Source: Pseudomonas arcuscaelestis (GTDB lineage: Bacteria > Pseudomonadota > Gammaproteobacteria > Pseudomonadales > Pseudomonadaceae). From it: 64,000 nt of DNA. Position numbers and translations under genes: made by a program. Positions 50,731-58,963 of this stretch are shown one piece after another (within the stretch, counting starts at the first letter, position 1; each line of letters opens with the position of its first letter). The notes under the pieces were generated by a model. The model was not told where the DNA came from. It saw nothing but the letters and a program-made list of their open reading frames with translations, and did no database searches. The stretch spans positions 1 to 64,000 of the forward strand of contig NZ_JACOPV010000017.1 in the NCBI RefSeq assembly GCF_016881005.1, written 5' to 3'.

Positions 50731-53502
50731 ATGCCCACAACCTGCATCAACTCCGCTGGTATCCAATACATTCGCGACCACCTGGCACACCTTCCTCGCC
50801 CGGACCGCGAAGCCGCGCGCGCTATCCAGAGCTGGATCACCAGCAACAACCTGACGCTTGACGCCGATCAGCTCGATATCGTGACCCTGCACTACCACCC
50901 GGATGGCCCAAACGGTTACCAGACCGTGATTGCCAACCGCTTGAGCCTGACAGAGGCAGTGCTGTCCAACTGGAAAGGTGAATCCAATAACGACGTGTTT
51001 GGTTCATTGTTTTCTACACCCTGGGCCGGGGCCTTTCCGAATGGCTCGGTGAGGATTGTCGAGCAGTTACCCGAGGCTGACTTGATCCACTATGGCGCCC
51101 CGTTTCTGGTCTTCAACGGGTTGTTCCGGCGCACCGAACCTGCGCGCTATGACGCTTCGACGCACGTACAGTTTCCCACCGAGGACTTCCAGCTGTTTAT
51201 CGAGAAGCTGGACTTTCATCACCATTACAAAGCCACCCTGGACACCTATTGGCACGATCACCTGGAAAGCCATCGTTTGTCGGCCAAGCTCAATTTTGTG
51301 GCGGCCTGCAACAAGCAGGTTGCCGAGGGCAGTCTGAGTGAGGCGGCAAGAAAACTTGTCTGGCGAGTTGCCGGGCTGAGCCCTCGCGGCCGCAAGCTGC
51401 GTTTGAGCACCCTGAGTGTCTACGGCTATGCAGCCACCGACCTGTTGTACATCAACGATGTAGGTAGCGATCTGACCGTTCTCTACATACCTGGCAACAG
51501 CTCCCCCTTGCTCGAATTCGCCAGCCAAACACTGTTAAAAGACTGGGTTGGACAGCAATGCCAGGACCCACGCAAACGCCAGGCACTCAAACAGCACTTC
51601 AACATGGCCGATGGCCCTGACGGACTGGATTTCAGTGGCCTTGATACCGCGCTGGCAGGGCTGGGCGATTACCCAGCCGTGCACCGCCTGCCACCTGAGC
51701 GCCCTGGCTTTACCACCGATGGGCGCTGGGCGCCGCGCGACTACGTCAATTACCGGCCCAGGAAATACAACCCGAAACTCTCCGGCGATGTATTCCAGGC
51801 CCTGGCAGAGCGCCAGCGCGCGCGGAGCTTCGCCGATGCCGAGTTCATCATCACCAGTAACAGCGAAGTGACCAAGGCCAGATGGCGCGGATACCTCACC
51901 TCGACGCTCAACCTGCTGACGCCGCTGGCCTTCGTGATGCCGGAGCTGGGGCTATTGCTTGCCATTGGTGGGATTGCTCAGATGGGCCTGGGCCTGGACC
52001 AGACAATCAATGGCAGAACCGCACAAGAACAGGCCGATGGCGTAGGCGATGTTGTCTACGGGCTGTTCAATACGGCGCCCCTCATTGCGCAGGAACTGGG
52101 CAAGGGGGGAACATTGTTCCGCGTTCAAAGCGAAGGCTTCGTTCCACCGCTGCGCATCAACGAACAATGGGGCTATCCGCTAGGCCCCATTGATCCACCG
52201 CGCCTGCCACAATTGGATATCGCTCCTTACTTCCATTCCCCCAACCGTATCCTGCCTTTGGAAAATAGTGATATCGCGGTCGCCAATGCAGTGAAAAGGC
52301 GCCCACGATACAGCCGTAGCCTCGACAGGCTAAGCGGGGTTTACGAGCCACAACCCGGGTATGGAATAAATCTGGAGCTAGTTTATGACATGGAGTTCGA
52401 CTTGTTTCTCGATGCAACAACCGAGAATGAGGTGCAACCGTCCTACTTCACCGTCAATACCGAAAGCCACACGTTGCAACGTGCGAATCCGCAAGCACGT
52501 GCAGTGACCAATCAGATGCGCACCGCCACCCTCCGCGCCCTGGGCATTGATATGCCATTACCGGCGCAACTTCCGGTACTTACACAAGACATCCGTCCGA
52601 TTCCAAAAACCATCACCTCGCTGTGGGTGGGTGACAAAGTGATCAATTCCGAGCTGCTGGCCAATCTTGCGCAAAACGTGGATCGGTTGAAAAACAGCGC
52701 ATATCAATACCGTCTATACCTGTCCAAGTTGAACCCGAGCGCCTACGCCGAAAATGTACGTCAGCTAAGCGCCCAGGTACCAGGCCTGACCGTGCTGCCG
52801 TTGGAGGAGCAGCCGTTTTTCAGTGCTTTCGAACAAAGTAAGAATTTCGACCAGTATCAGGCGGCGCTCGATGGCAATGGTGGGGTAGCCACCAACTACG
52901 CCTCTGCTTCAGACGTCCTGCGTTTTTCGATGTTGCACCACGAGGGTGGCCTGTACATGGACGTCGACGACCTGTTGCTCGAAGCTGGCGCAGCCGATCC
53001 GGCTTGCGCAGCTTCGCAGCCCGTGTGCGTGAACGAGGCCATCGACGAGGTGGCATTGACCACCACCGAGGCGGGATTGCTTCTACACCCGCCCATGTCC
53101 AATGAAAGACTTGGCATGAACCAACTGTTCAATAACAGCATGATCGGCAGTCATCCTGGCAACCCCACGCTGATCGCCATTGCCGATGAAATGCATGGAC
53201 GCTACCAGAGCACAAGCGATTTCTACCACTATAAGCCGAGCCAGGCTGACGATCCGAAAGGCTTTGCCGAATATGCCCATCGTTTGAGTTGGTTAACCGG
53301 CCCTGCCATGTTGACCGACATAGTCGATCGCCTGCTGCCGGATCTAGGTCGGTTACGCCAGTTCCGGAACCTGTACACCATGCCACGCACCAAAAGCTGG
53401 CTGTACCTGGACCTGGATGCCTGGAAGTTGGCCGAACATGAACTATTACCTCTGGACCGTTTCGCCAAGGTCGGCGGCCAGCATTCGTGGGCACACACCT
53501 GA
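50731..53502 (+). CDS. Predicted large toxin: dermonecrotic-toxin-like N-terminal region plus TcdA/TcdB-like glycosyltransferase
   Basis: This 923-residue protein has an N-terminal half (about 10-380) resembling the DUF6543 dermonecrotic-toxin N-terminal region of Pseudomonas (LPRPDREAARAIQSW, ANRLSLTEAVLSNW). A hydrophobic segment (about 390-425, LGLLLAIGGIAQMGLGL) could insert in a membrane. The C-terminal part (about 620-890) looks like a GT44/TcdA-TcdB-type glycosyltransferase. IPKTITSLWVGDKVI starts the fold, SASDVLRFSMLHHEGG is the donor-site helix, YMDVDD supplies the DxD metal motif (Asp744, Asp746), and NNSMIGSHPGNP follows. There is no signal peptide, autoprotease motif or RHS repeat. 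ATG 50731 follows AAGGTG by six bases. No immunity gene is evident beside it. The target is unknown. Confidence 0.8.
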   Translation: MPTTCINSAGIQYIRDHLAHLPRPDREAARAIQSWITSNNLTLDADQLDIVTLHYHPDGPNGYQTVIANRLSLTEAVLSNWKGESNNDVFGSLFSTPWAGAFPNGSVRIVEQLPEADLIHYGAPFLVFNGLFRRTEPARYDASTHVQFPTEDFQLFIEKLDFHHHYKATLDTYWHDHLESHRLSAKLNFVAACNKQVAEGSLSEAARKLVWRVAGLSPRGRKLRLSTLSVYGYAATDLLYINDVGSDLTVLYIPGNSSPLLEFASQTLLKDWVGQQCQDPRKRQALKQHFNMADGPDGLDFSGLDTALAGLGDYPAVHRLPPERPGFTTDGRWAPRDYVNYRPRKYNPKLSGDVFQALAERQRARSFADAEFIITSNSEVTKARWRGYLTSTLNLLTPLAFVMPELGLLLAIGGIAQMGLGLDQTINGRTAQEQADGVGDVVYGLFNTAPLIAQELGKGGTLFRVQSEGFVPPLRINEQWGYPLGPIDPPRLPQLDIAPYFHSPNRILPLENSDIAVANAVKRRPRYSRSLDRLSGVYEPQPGYGINLELVYDMEFDLFLDATTENEVQPSYFTVNTESHTLQRANPQARAVTNQMRTATLRALGIDMPLPAQLPVLTQDIRPIPKTITSLWVGDKVINSELLANLAQNVDRLKNSAYQYRLYLSKLNPSAYAENVRQLSAQVPGLTVLPLEEQPFFSAFEQSKNFDQYQAALDGNGGVATNYASASDVLRFSMLHHEGGLYMDVDDLLLEAGAADPACAASQPVCVNEAIDEVALTTTEAGLLLHPPMSNERLGMNQLFNNSMIGSHPGNPTLIAIADEMHGRYQSTSDFYHYKPSQADDPKGFAEYAHRLSWLTGPAMLTDIVDRLLPDLGRLRQFRNLYTMPRTKSWLYLDLDAWKLAEHELLPLDRFAKVGGQHSWAHT

Positions 53503-53505
53503 GCG

Positions 53506-53537
53506 AAAAAAGGCGACCTGAGTGGGTCGCCTTTTTG
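53506..53537. terminator. Bidirectional terminator between the toxin and DUF2802 genes
   Basis: GGCGACC (53513-53519) pairs with GGTCGCC (53526-53532), with A-runs on one side and TTTTT on the other. It works in both directions for the two convergent genes. Confidence 0.88.
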
Positions 53538-53933
53538 TCATTCGCTACGATGCACCTTGCTCATCAGCTCTGCCTCGGCCTGAGTCAAGCCGCAGGACTG
53601 CGTCAGCTCATCGACACTGGCGCCCATTCCCACCAAGCGCGCAGCTTGCGCGAATGACAGGCTGTTGGGGTCACGCTGCTCCAGTTGCAGTAGCTTGTCT
53701 GGCAAGGGCGCGACAGCTGCGCGCAGCTCATGCAACGCTTCGCCCATGCGCACGCTGCCGTTCTGGTAATCGTCCAGGCGCTTGGCCAGGTCTTTGATGC
53801 GCTGGTCACGCAACGCATCGCCCTGGGCCTGCTGGGCTGCCAGCTCACGCTGGCGCTTACTGTAGCTCAGGAAGAACCACAGGCTTAGCGCCCAGAGAAG
53901 CGCCAGAAATATGACTGCAACCTCAAGGATCAA
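53538..53933 (-). CDS. DUF2802 protein at the end of the che operon
   Basis: This 131-residue protein has one N-terminal membrane helix (VAVIFLALLWALSLWFFL), a charged coiled coil (about 22-75), and a C-terminal helix-turn-helix-like segment (AARLVGMGASVDELTQSCGLTQAEAELM). DUF2802 members are regularly the last gene of gamma-proteobacterial polar che operons, directly after cheW. It follows cheW by one base. Function is not established. Confidence 0.87.
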   Translation of the reverse strand: MILEVAVIFLALLWALSLWFFLSYSKRQRELAAQQAQGDALRDQRIKDLAKRLDDYQNGSVRMGEALHELRAAVAPLPDKLLQLEQRDPNSLSFAQAARLVGMGASVDELTQSCGLTQAEAELMSKVHRSE

Positions 53934-53934
53934 C

Positions 53935-54414
53935 TCAGATGTTCTCCAGCTCGGACCACTCTTCCTCGGTCATCATCTTGTCCAGCTCGACCAGGATCAG
54001 CAGTTCGTTGTTCTTGTTGCACACGCCCTGAATGAATTTGGCTGACTCTTCGTTACCTACATTCGGCGCGGTTTCGATTTCCGACTGGCGTAGGTAAACC
54101 ACTTCGGCAACGCTGTCGACCAGAATACCGACCACTTGCTTGTCGGCTTCGATGATCACGATGCGGCTATTGTCGGTGATCTCACTCGACATCAGGCCAA
54201 AGCGCTGACGGGTATCGATCACCGTGACCACGTTGCCACGCAGGTTGATGATGCCCAGAACATAGCTGGGAGCACCCGGGACCGGGGCGATCTCGGTATA
54301 GCGCAGAACTTCCTGCACCTGCATGACATTGATGCCGTAGGACTCGTTGTCCAGCTTGAAAGTTACCCACTGCAGGATCGGATCTTCGGAACCTTGTGCA
54401 GACGATTTTTTCAT
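53935..54414 (-). CDS. cheW: Chemotaxis coupling protein CheW
   Basis: CheW links chemoreceptors to CheA. The 159-residue protein is a single CheW domain with WVTFKLDNESYGINVMQVQEVLRY, PGAPSYVLGIINLRGNVVTVID and GILVDSVAEV. ATG 54414 is immediately preceded by AGGGGA. It lies 61 bases after parP and is part of the downstream end of the che operon. Confidence 0.95.
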   Translation of the reverse strand: MKKSSAQGSEDPILQWVTFKLDNESYGINVMQVQEVLRYTEIAPVPGAPSYVLGIINLRGNVVTVIDTRQRFGLMSSEITDNSRIVIIEADKQVVGILVDSVAEVVYLRQSEIETAPNVGNEESAKFIQGVCNKNNELLILVELDKMMTEEEWSELENI

Positions 54415-54475
54415 TCCCCTATCCCTCAAAATCCGCCATCGACGGTGTGCTCAGTGCGGTCGCAGGCGCGACCGA

Positions 54476-55342
54476 TTATTTATGTGCGGCGTGCATCTGT
54501 TTGACGGCGCCACTGGCGATCAACTCGGCCAGTTCGGCAACATCCAGCAGTGCACACATGTGTTCGATTACGGTTCCGGCCAACCAGGGCCGCTGGCCGC
54601 GCTGGCTTCGCCATTTGATCTCGTTGGGGTCAAGGCGCAGCGAGCGGCTGACCTGATGCACGGCCAATCCCCACTCATAGCCCTGGACCGATATCACGTA
54701 CTGCAAGCCCTGGCGAAAATCCTCGCGGTAGCGATCCGGCATGACCCAACGTGCGGTATCCAGCACCTTGAGGTTGCCACCCTGGCTCGGCAAGATGCCT
54801 AGAAACCAGTCGGGTTGGCCAAACAACGGCGTCAGCTCATGACCGGCCAGCGAGTAGATCGAGCCTAGGCACACCAATGGCACTGCAAGGGTCAACCCGG
54901 CAACGTCGAACAGCAGGCATTCGAACGGCTCGGCGGCCCATGCCGGGCGCCCGTCAACGGTTGCTGGCGGCACGGGTTGGTCAGATGCTAGGGGCAGATG
55001 GACTTCAACCAGCGGCTCGACCGGGGCAAGCTGCTCGGGCGCACCTTCCTGCGGTTCAGGCTCGATCACAGGTGCAGGTGCTGCCGTTGGCATCACCGTC
55101 GGCAGGACCACGCCAGCAGGATCGGCGTAGGGTAACGGCGCCAATTGCACCGCTACCGGCTTGGGCTGATGCGCGACCCGCGCATCACGTGCCTGCTCTT
55201 CGCGTACGGCAGCCTCGAACTCATCGTTCGCCACTGTAGGTTGCAGTGACTCGAGCACTTCAGTGGCTTCGTGGAGCAAACCATCGAGGTATGACTGCAA
55301 CGCCAGTTGTGGGCCTGTGGCAAGTTTTTGCGGACGATTCAT
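54476..55342 (-). CDS. parP: ParP-like CheW-domain protein (polar chemotaxis-array tether)
   Basis: This 288-residue protein has an N-terminal helical region, a Pro/Glu/Ala-rich linker (about 60-135) and a C-terminal CheW-like domain (about 138-280: FECLLFDVAGLTLAVPLVCLG, VIEHMCALLDVAELAELI). In Vibrio the equivalent protein ParP is encoded between parC and cheW and binds CheA's LID region to keep arrays at the pole. The gene order here is the same, so the name is given by synteny and architecture. It overlaps parC by one base. Confidence 0.85.
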   Translation of the reverse strand: MNRPQKLATGPQLALQSYLDGLLHEATEVLESLQPTVANDEFEAAVREEQARDARVAHQPKPVAVQLAPLPYADPAGVVLPTVMPTAAPAPVIEPEPQEGAPEQLAPVEPLVEVHLPLASDQPVPPATVDGRPAWAAEPFECLLFDVAGLTLAVPLVCLGSIYSLAGHELTPLFGQPDWFLGILPSQGGNLKVLDTARWVMPDRYREDFRQGLQYVISVQGYEWGLAVHQVSRSLRLDPNEIKWRSQRGQRPWLAGTVIEHMCALLDVAELAELIASGAVKQMHAAHK

Positions 55343-56130
55343 CAGGCCACCTGCTGGGCGAGGTTATGCGTCAACAAATGTTTGAGCAGGGCGCGGTAAG
55401 CCACCACGCCGCGGCTCTTGCCATCGAATTGCGAGGGTGTAAGCCCTGCACGGCTGGCATCACGCAGGCGCGTATCGACCGGGATATACCCTTGCCAGAT
55501 GTTCTGTGGATAGGCATCGCGCAATACCCGCAAGGTGCCCATCGAGGCCTGGGTGCGACGGTCGAACAGCGTTGGAATGATGTGATAGGGCAATGCTTGC
55601 TTGCGTGAGCGATTGACCATGGCCAGGGTACTGACCATGCGCTCCAGGCCCTTGACCGCGAGGTACTCGGTTTGAACCGGGATCACCAACTGCTGGCTGG
55701 CTGCCAGCGCGTTGACCATCAGCACCCCGAGCAGCGGTGGGCTGTCGATGATGGCGTAGTCGAAATCCTGCCATAACTGCGCCAGAGACTTGGCGATCAC
55801 TAGGCCCAGGCCACTCTGCCCTGGCGACTGACGCTCAAGTACAGCCAGCGCCGTGCTGGAAGGCAGCAGCGATATTTTCTCGTCACTGGTCGGCAGCAGC
55901 AATTGACCTGGCAGGCCCTCCGGGACCGTGCCCTTGTGCAGGAACAGGTCGTAGCAACTGTGCTCCAGCAGGTCCGGGTTGTGTCCGAAGTAGCTGGTCA
56001 TGGACCCGTGTGGATCAAGGTCGACTACAACCACGCGCTTGCCCGCCTCGGCCAGCAAGCCGGCAAGGGCGATGGACGTGGTGGTCTTACCGACGCCACC
56101 TTTTTGATTGGCTACTGCCCAGACTCTCAT
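55342..56130 (-). CDS. parC: ParC-like ParA-family ATPase for chemotaxis-array positioning
   Basis: This is a 262-residue deviant Walker ATPase. The P-loop is KGGVGKTTTSIALAG (about 10-24), the A' motif VVVVDLDPHGSMT, and Walker B DYAIIDSPP. It belongs to the ParA/Soj branch that sits in che operons and recruits ParP and CheA arrays to the old pole. There is no ParB gene or parS site nearby, which argues against chromosome partitioning. It overlaps parP by one base and follows motD by 44 bases. Confidence 0.9.
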   Translation of the reverse strand: MRVWAVANQKGGVGKTTTSIALAGLLAEAGKRVVVVDLDPHGSMTSYFGHNPDLLEHSCYDLFLHKGTVPEGLPGQLLLPTSDEKISLLPSSTALAVLERQSPGQSGLGLVIAKSLAQLWQDFDYAIIDSPPLLGVLMVNALAASQQLVIPVQTEYLAVKGLERMVSTLAMVNRSRKQALPYHIIPTLFDRRTQASMGTLRVLRDAYPQNIWQGYIPVDTRLRDASRAGLTPSQFDGKSRGVVAYRALLKHLLTHNLAQQVA

Positions 56131-56174
56131 TGCGTTGCTTCCTCCCGACCGGCAAAAGGCCTGACCGGGAATGG

Positions 56175-57062
56175 TTATAGGGTCGGTGACGGTGGATTGA
56201 CGCGATTGCCCCCCGCCGTCGGTGATACCGCTGGCGGTGCAGTTTGTGTGCCAGCCCGCTTCATTGCTGCATCCGGTGTTGCATTGGCGCTGCCAGTCCC
56301 GGTCAGGCTGCGGCGCACTTCAAGGTTGCGCGAAATAACCAACACCACCCGACGATTACGCGCGCGCCCCTCGGCGGTGTCGTTGCCTGCTATAGGCTGG
56401 AACTCGCCATAACCCACCGAGGCCATGCGCGCAGGGTTAACCCCTTCCATCGCCAGCAAGCGGACAATGCTGGCAGCACGTGCCGACGACAGCTCCCAGT
56501 TGGTGGGGTACTGTGCGGTGCGGATCGGTAGGTCATCGGTAAAGCCTTCGACATGCACCGGGTTGGCGAACGGCTTGAGGATGTTCGCTACCTTCTCGAT
56601 GATGCTGAAGGCAACATCGCTGGGCATGGCATCGCCGCTGCCGAACAGCAAGGCGGAGTTGAGTTCGATCTCGACCCAAAGCTCATTGCCGCGCACCGTC
56701 ATCTGGTCGGACTTGATCAGATCGCCAAAGGCATCGCGCACATCATCGGTGATGGTTTTAAGCGGATCGCTGCTGGTTTGGGCGAGCCCGGCATCAACCT
56801 GCTCGCTGTCCTTGATCAACGGCTCTGCGGGCTTCACCGACAGCGGCCGTTCCTCGCCGATAGGGATCGGTCGCATGCTTTTGTCCGGGTCGTTGAACAC
56901 CCCGATCAGCGCCTGGGAGAGGATCTTGTACTTACCCTCGTTGATCGAGGAAATTGAATACATGACCACGAAGAACGCGAACAGCAAGGTAATGAAGTCA
57001 GCGTAGGACACCAGCCAGCGTTCGTGGTTTTCATGTTCCTCGGGTTGTCGACGGCGCGCCAT
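56175..57062 (-). CDS. motD: Flagellar stator protein MotD (MotB family)
   Basis: MotD with MotC forms the second stator of Pseudomonas polar flagella. The 295-residue protein begins with a basic stretch and one helix carrying the proton-binding Asp (WLVSYADFITLLFAFFVVMYS, about 16-36). A periplasmic plug and linker precede the OmpA-like peptidoglycan-binding domain (VEGFTDDLPI, NWELSSARAASIVRLL, RARNRRVVLVI). The Pro/Ala tail from about 255 is long. It follows motC by three bases. Confidence 0.94.
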   Translation of the reverse strand: MARRRQPEEHENHERWLVSYADFITLLFAFFVVMYSISSINEGKYKILSQALIGVFNDPDKSMRPIPIGEERPLSVKPAEPLIKDSEQVDAGLAQTSSDPLKTITDDVRDAFGDLIKSDQMTVRGNELWVEIELNSALLFGSGDAMPSDVAFSIIEKVANILKPFANPVHVEGFTDDLPIRTAQYPTNWELSSARAASIVRLLAMEGVNPARMASVGYGEFQPIAGNDTAEGRARNRRVVLVISRNLEVRRSLTGTGSANATPDAAMKRAGTQTAPPAVSPTAGGNRVNPPSPTL

Positions 57063-57065
57063 GTA

Positions 57066-57806
57066 TTACTCCATGAAGCCCTGAAGCTTCAGCTCGATCG
57101 AGCGTGGGTTCTCACCTTCGGCAATCGACAGCAAACCTTCGAGGAGCATTTCCCGGTAGCGCGACTGGCGCAAGGCCAACGCCTTGAGCTTGTTGGCAAT
57201 CGGCAACAGGATCAGGTTGGCGCTTGCCACACCGTAGATAGTGGCAACGAAGGCCACGGCAATGCCATTACCCAACTGCGAAGGGTCGGCCAGATTGCCC
57301 ATGACATGAATCAGCCCCATCACCGCACCGATGATACCGATGGTCGGCGCATAGCCGCCCATGCACTCGAATACCTTCGCCGCCTGGATATCACGGCTTT
57401 CCTGGGTGTAGAAGTCCACCTCCAAGACGCTGCGAATGGCTTCGGGCTCAGCACCATCGACCAGCAGTTGCAAGCCTTTGCGCGCATAGGGGTCGGGCTC
57501 GGCATCGGCCACGCCTTCCAGGCCTAGCAGGCCCTCCTTGCGCGCAGTCAGGCTCCAGTTCACGACCCGATCAATGCCACCGGCCAGGTCCACGCGTGGT
57601 GGGAAGAGAATCCAGCGCACAATTTGCAGCGCGCGCTTGAAGGCGCTCATCGGCGACTGCAGCAATGCCGCGGCCAGCGTACCGCCAAGTACGATCAGGG
57701 CCGCAGGGCCGTTGATCAATGCCGACAGATGACCGCCTTCGAGGTAATTGCCACCAATGATCGCAACGAATGCCAGGATGATCCCGATCAGGCTCAAGAC
57801 ATCCAT
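57066..57806 (-). CDS. motC: Flagellar stator protein MotC (MotA family)
   Basis: MotC is the 246-residue ion-channel subunit partner of MotD. It has four membrane helices, with MDVLSLIGIILAFVAIIGGNYLEGG at the N-terminus and GGYAPTIGIIGAVMGLIHVM and VAFVATIYGVASANLILLPI near the end. The cytoplasmic loop carries charged residues for contact with FliG. Its start overlaps the cheB stop by one base. Confidence 0.94.
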   Translation of the reverse strand: MDVLSLIGIILAFVAIIGGNYLEGGHLSALINGPAALIVLGGTLAAALLQSPMSAFKRALQIVRWILFPPRVDLAGGIDRVVNWSLTARKEGLLGLEGVADAEPDPYARKGLQLLVDGAEPEAIRSVLEVDFYTQESRDIQAAKVFECMGGYAPTIGIIGAVMGLIHVMGNLADPSQLGNGIAVAFVATIYGVASANLILLPIANKLKALALRQSRYREMLLEGLLSIAEGENPRSIELKLQGFME

Positions 57807-58918
57807 CAGACGCAGGCCTCGACCAGATGCCTGCCGATCTCGTCCAGGCTGTAGACGGCGTCAGCCAGGTTGGCCTTGACGATGGCCATGGGCATGCCAT
57901 AGATCACGCAACTGGCTTCATCTTGAGCCCACACGGTACTGCCGCATTGCTTGAGCAAGCGCGCACCCTCGCGGCCGTCGGCACCCATGCCGGTAAGCAC
58001 TACCGAGAGCACCTTGTCGCCGTACGACTTGGCCGCCGAACCGAAGGTGATATCGACACAGGGTTTGTAATTGAGACGCTCATCGCCCGGCAGGATTTTC
58101 ACAGCGCCGCGAGCATCGACCATCATCTGCTTGCCACCCGGCGCCAGCAGCGCCAGGCCAGGGCGCAGGATGTCGCCGTCTTCTGCTTCCTTGACGCTGA
58201 TCTTGCACAGCTTGTCCAGGCGTTCGGCAAACGCCTTGGTAAAGGCTGCAGGCATATGTTGGACCAGCACGATCGGTGCCGGGAAGTTGCCTGGCAACTG
58301 AGTCAGCACCCGCTGCAACGCTACCGGCCCACCCGTGGAGGTACCAATGGCAACCAGTTTGTACGGCTTGCGCTTGGGCGCAGGAGAAGCAGGCGTAGCC
58401 GGCACACGGGACGCTGGCGCAGAACGCGGTGCCGGGCTTGCACCCAGGCTGCTGACAGGCTGGCTGTGAGCGGCGGGTTGCGGGGCTGGCGCAGGACTTG
58501 CGTAGCTGCCCAGCCTGCGGTTGCTGCGAGAAAGGGTATGGACCTTTTCGCACAGCATCTGCTTGACCTTTTCCGGGTTACGCGAGATGTCTTCGAAGTT
58601 CTTCGGCAGATAGTCGACCGCACCGGCATCCAGAGCGTCGAGGGTCACTCGTGCGCCTTCATGAGTCAACGAAGAGAACATCAATACCGGCGTTGGGCAA
58701 CGCTGCATGATGTGACGCACAGCGGTGATGCCATCCATCATGGGCATTTCGTAGTCCATGGTGATGACATCGGGCTTGAGCGACAGCGCCTGGTCGATCG
58801 CTTCCTTGCCGTTGGTCGCGGTACCGACGACCTGGATAGTCGGGTCCGCTGAAAGAATTTCCGAGACTCGGCGGCGGAAGAAACCGGAATCATCCACCAC
58901 CAGGACCTTGACTGCCAT
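57806..58918 (-). CDS. cheB: Chemotaxis protein-glutamate methylesterase CheB
   Basis: CheB removes methyl groups from chemoreceptors for adaptation. The 370-residue protein has a receiver domain (about 1-120; phospho-Asp55 in VITMDYEMPMMDG), an unusually long Pro/Ala/Ser linker (about 140-185), and the methylesterase domain. That domain has Ser in AIGTSTGGPVAL, His in VLVQHMPAAFT and Asp in LTGMGADGREG as the catalytic triad. ATG 58918 is preceded by GGAG. A hairpin separates it from cheA upstream. Confidence 0.95.
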   Translation of the reverse strand: MAVKVLVVDDSGFFRRRVSEILSADPTIQVVGTATNGKEAIDQALSLKPDVITMDYEMPMMDGITAVRHIMQRCPTPVLMFSSLTHEGARVTLDALDAGAVDYLPKNFEDISRNPEKVKQMLCEKVHTLSRSNRRLGSYASPAPAPQPAAHSQPVSSLGASPAPRSAPASRVPATPASPAPKRKPYKLVAIGTSTGGPVALQRVLTQLPGNFPAPIVLVQHMPAAFTKAFAERLDKLCKISVKEAEDGDILRPGLALLAPGGKQMMVDARGAVKILPGDERLNYKPCVDITFGSAAKSYGDKVLSVVLTGMGADGREGARLLKQCGSTVWAQDEASCVIYGMPMAIVKANLADAVYSLDEIGRHLVEACV

Positions 58919-58931
58919 AAACACTCCATTA

Positions 58932-58959
58932 GGTGGCGCGGCTTGTAGGCCGCGCCACC
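58932..58959. repeat. Intercistronic hairpin between cheA and cheB
   Basis: GGTGGCGCGGC (58932-58942) and GCCGCGCCACC (58949-58959) make a perfect 11-pair stem with a six-base loop. There is no T-run on the minus strand (it reads into TAATGGAG), so it is more likely an mRNA stability or translation-level element that sets cheB dosage. Confidence 0.65.
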
Positions 58960-58963
58960 AGAA

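Noticed and set aside
55342..56130. ParA-family gene as a chromosome or plasmid partition gene
   Set aside because: No parB or parS is nearby and the position between motD and parP in the che operon fits the ParC array-positioning type.
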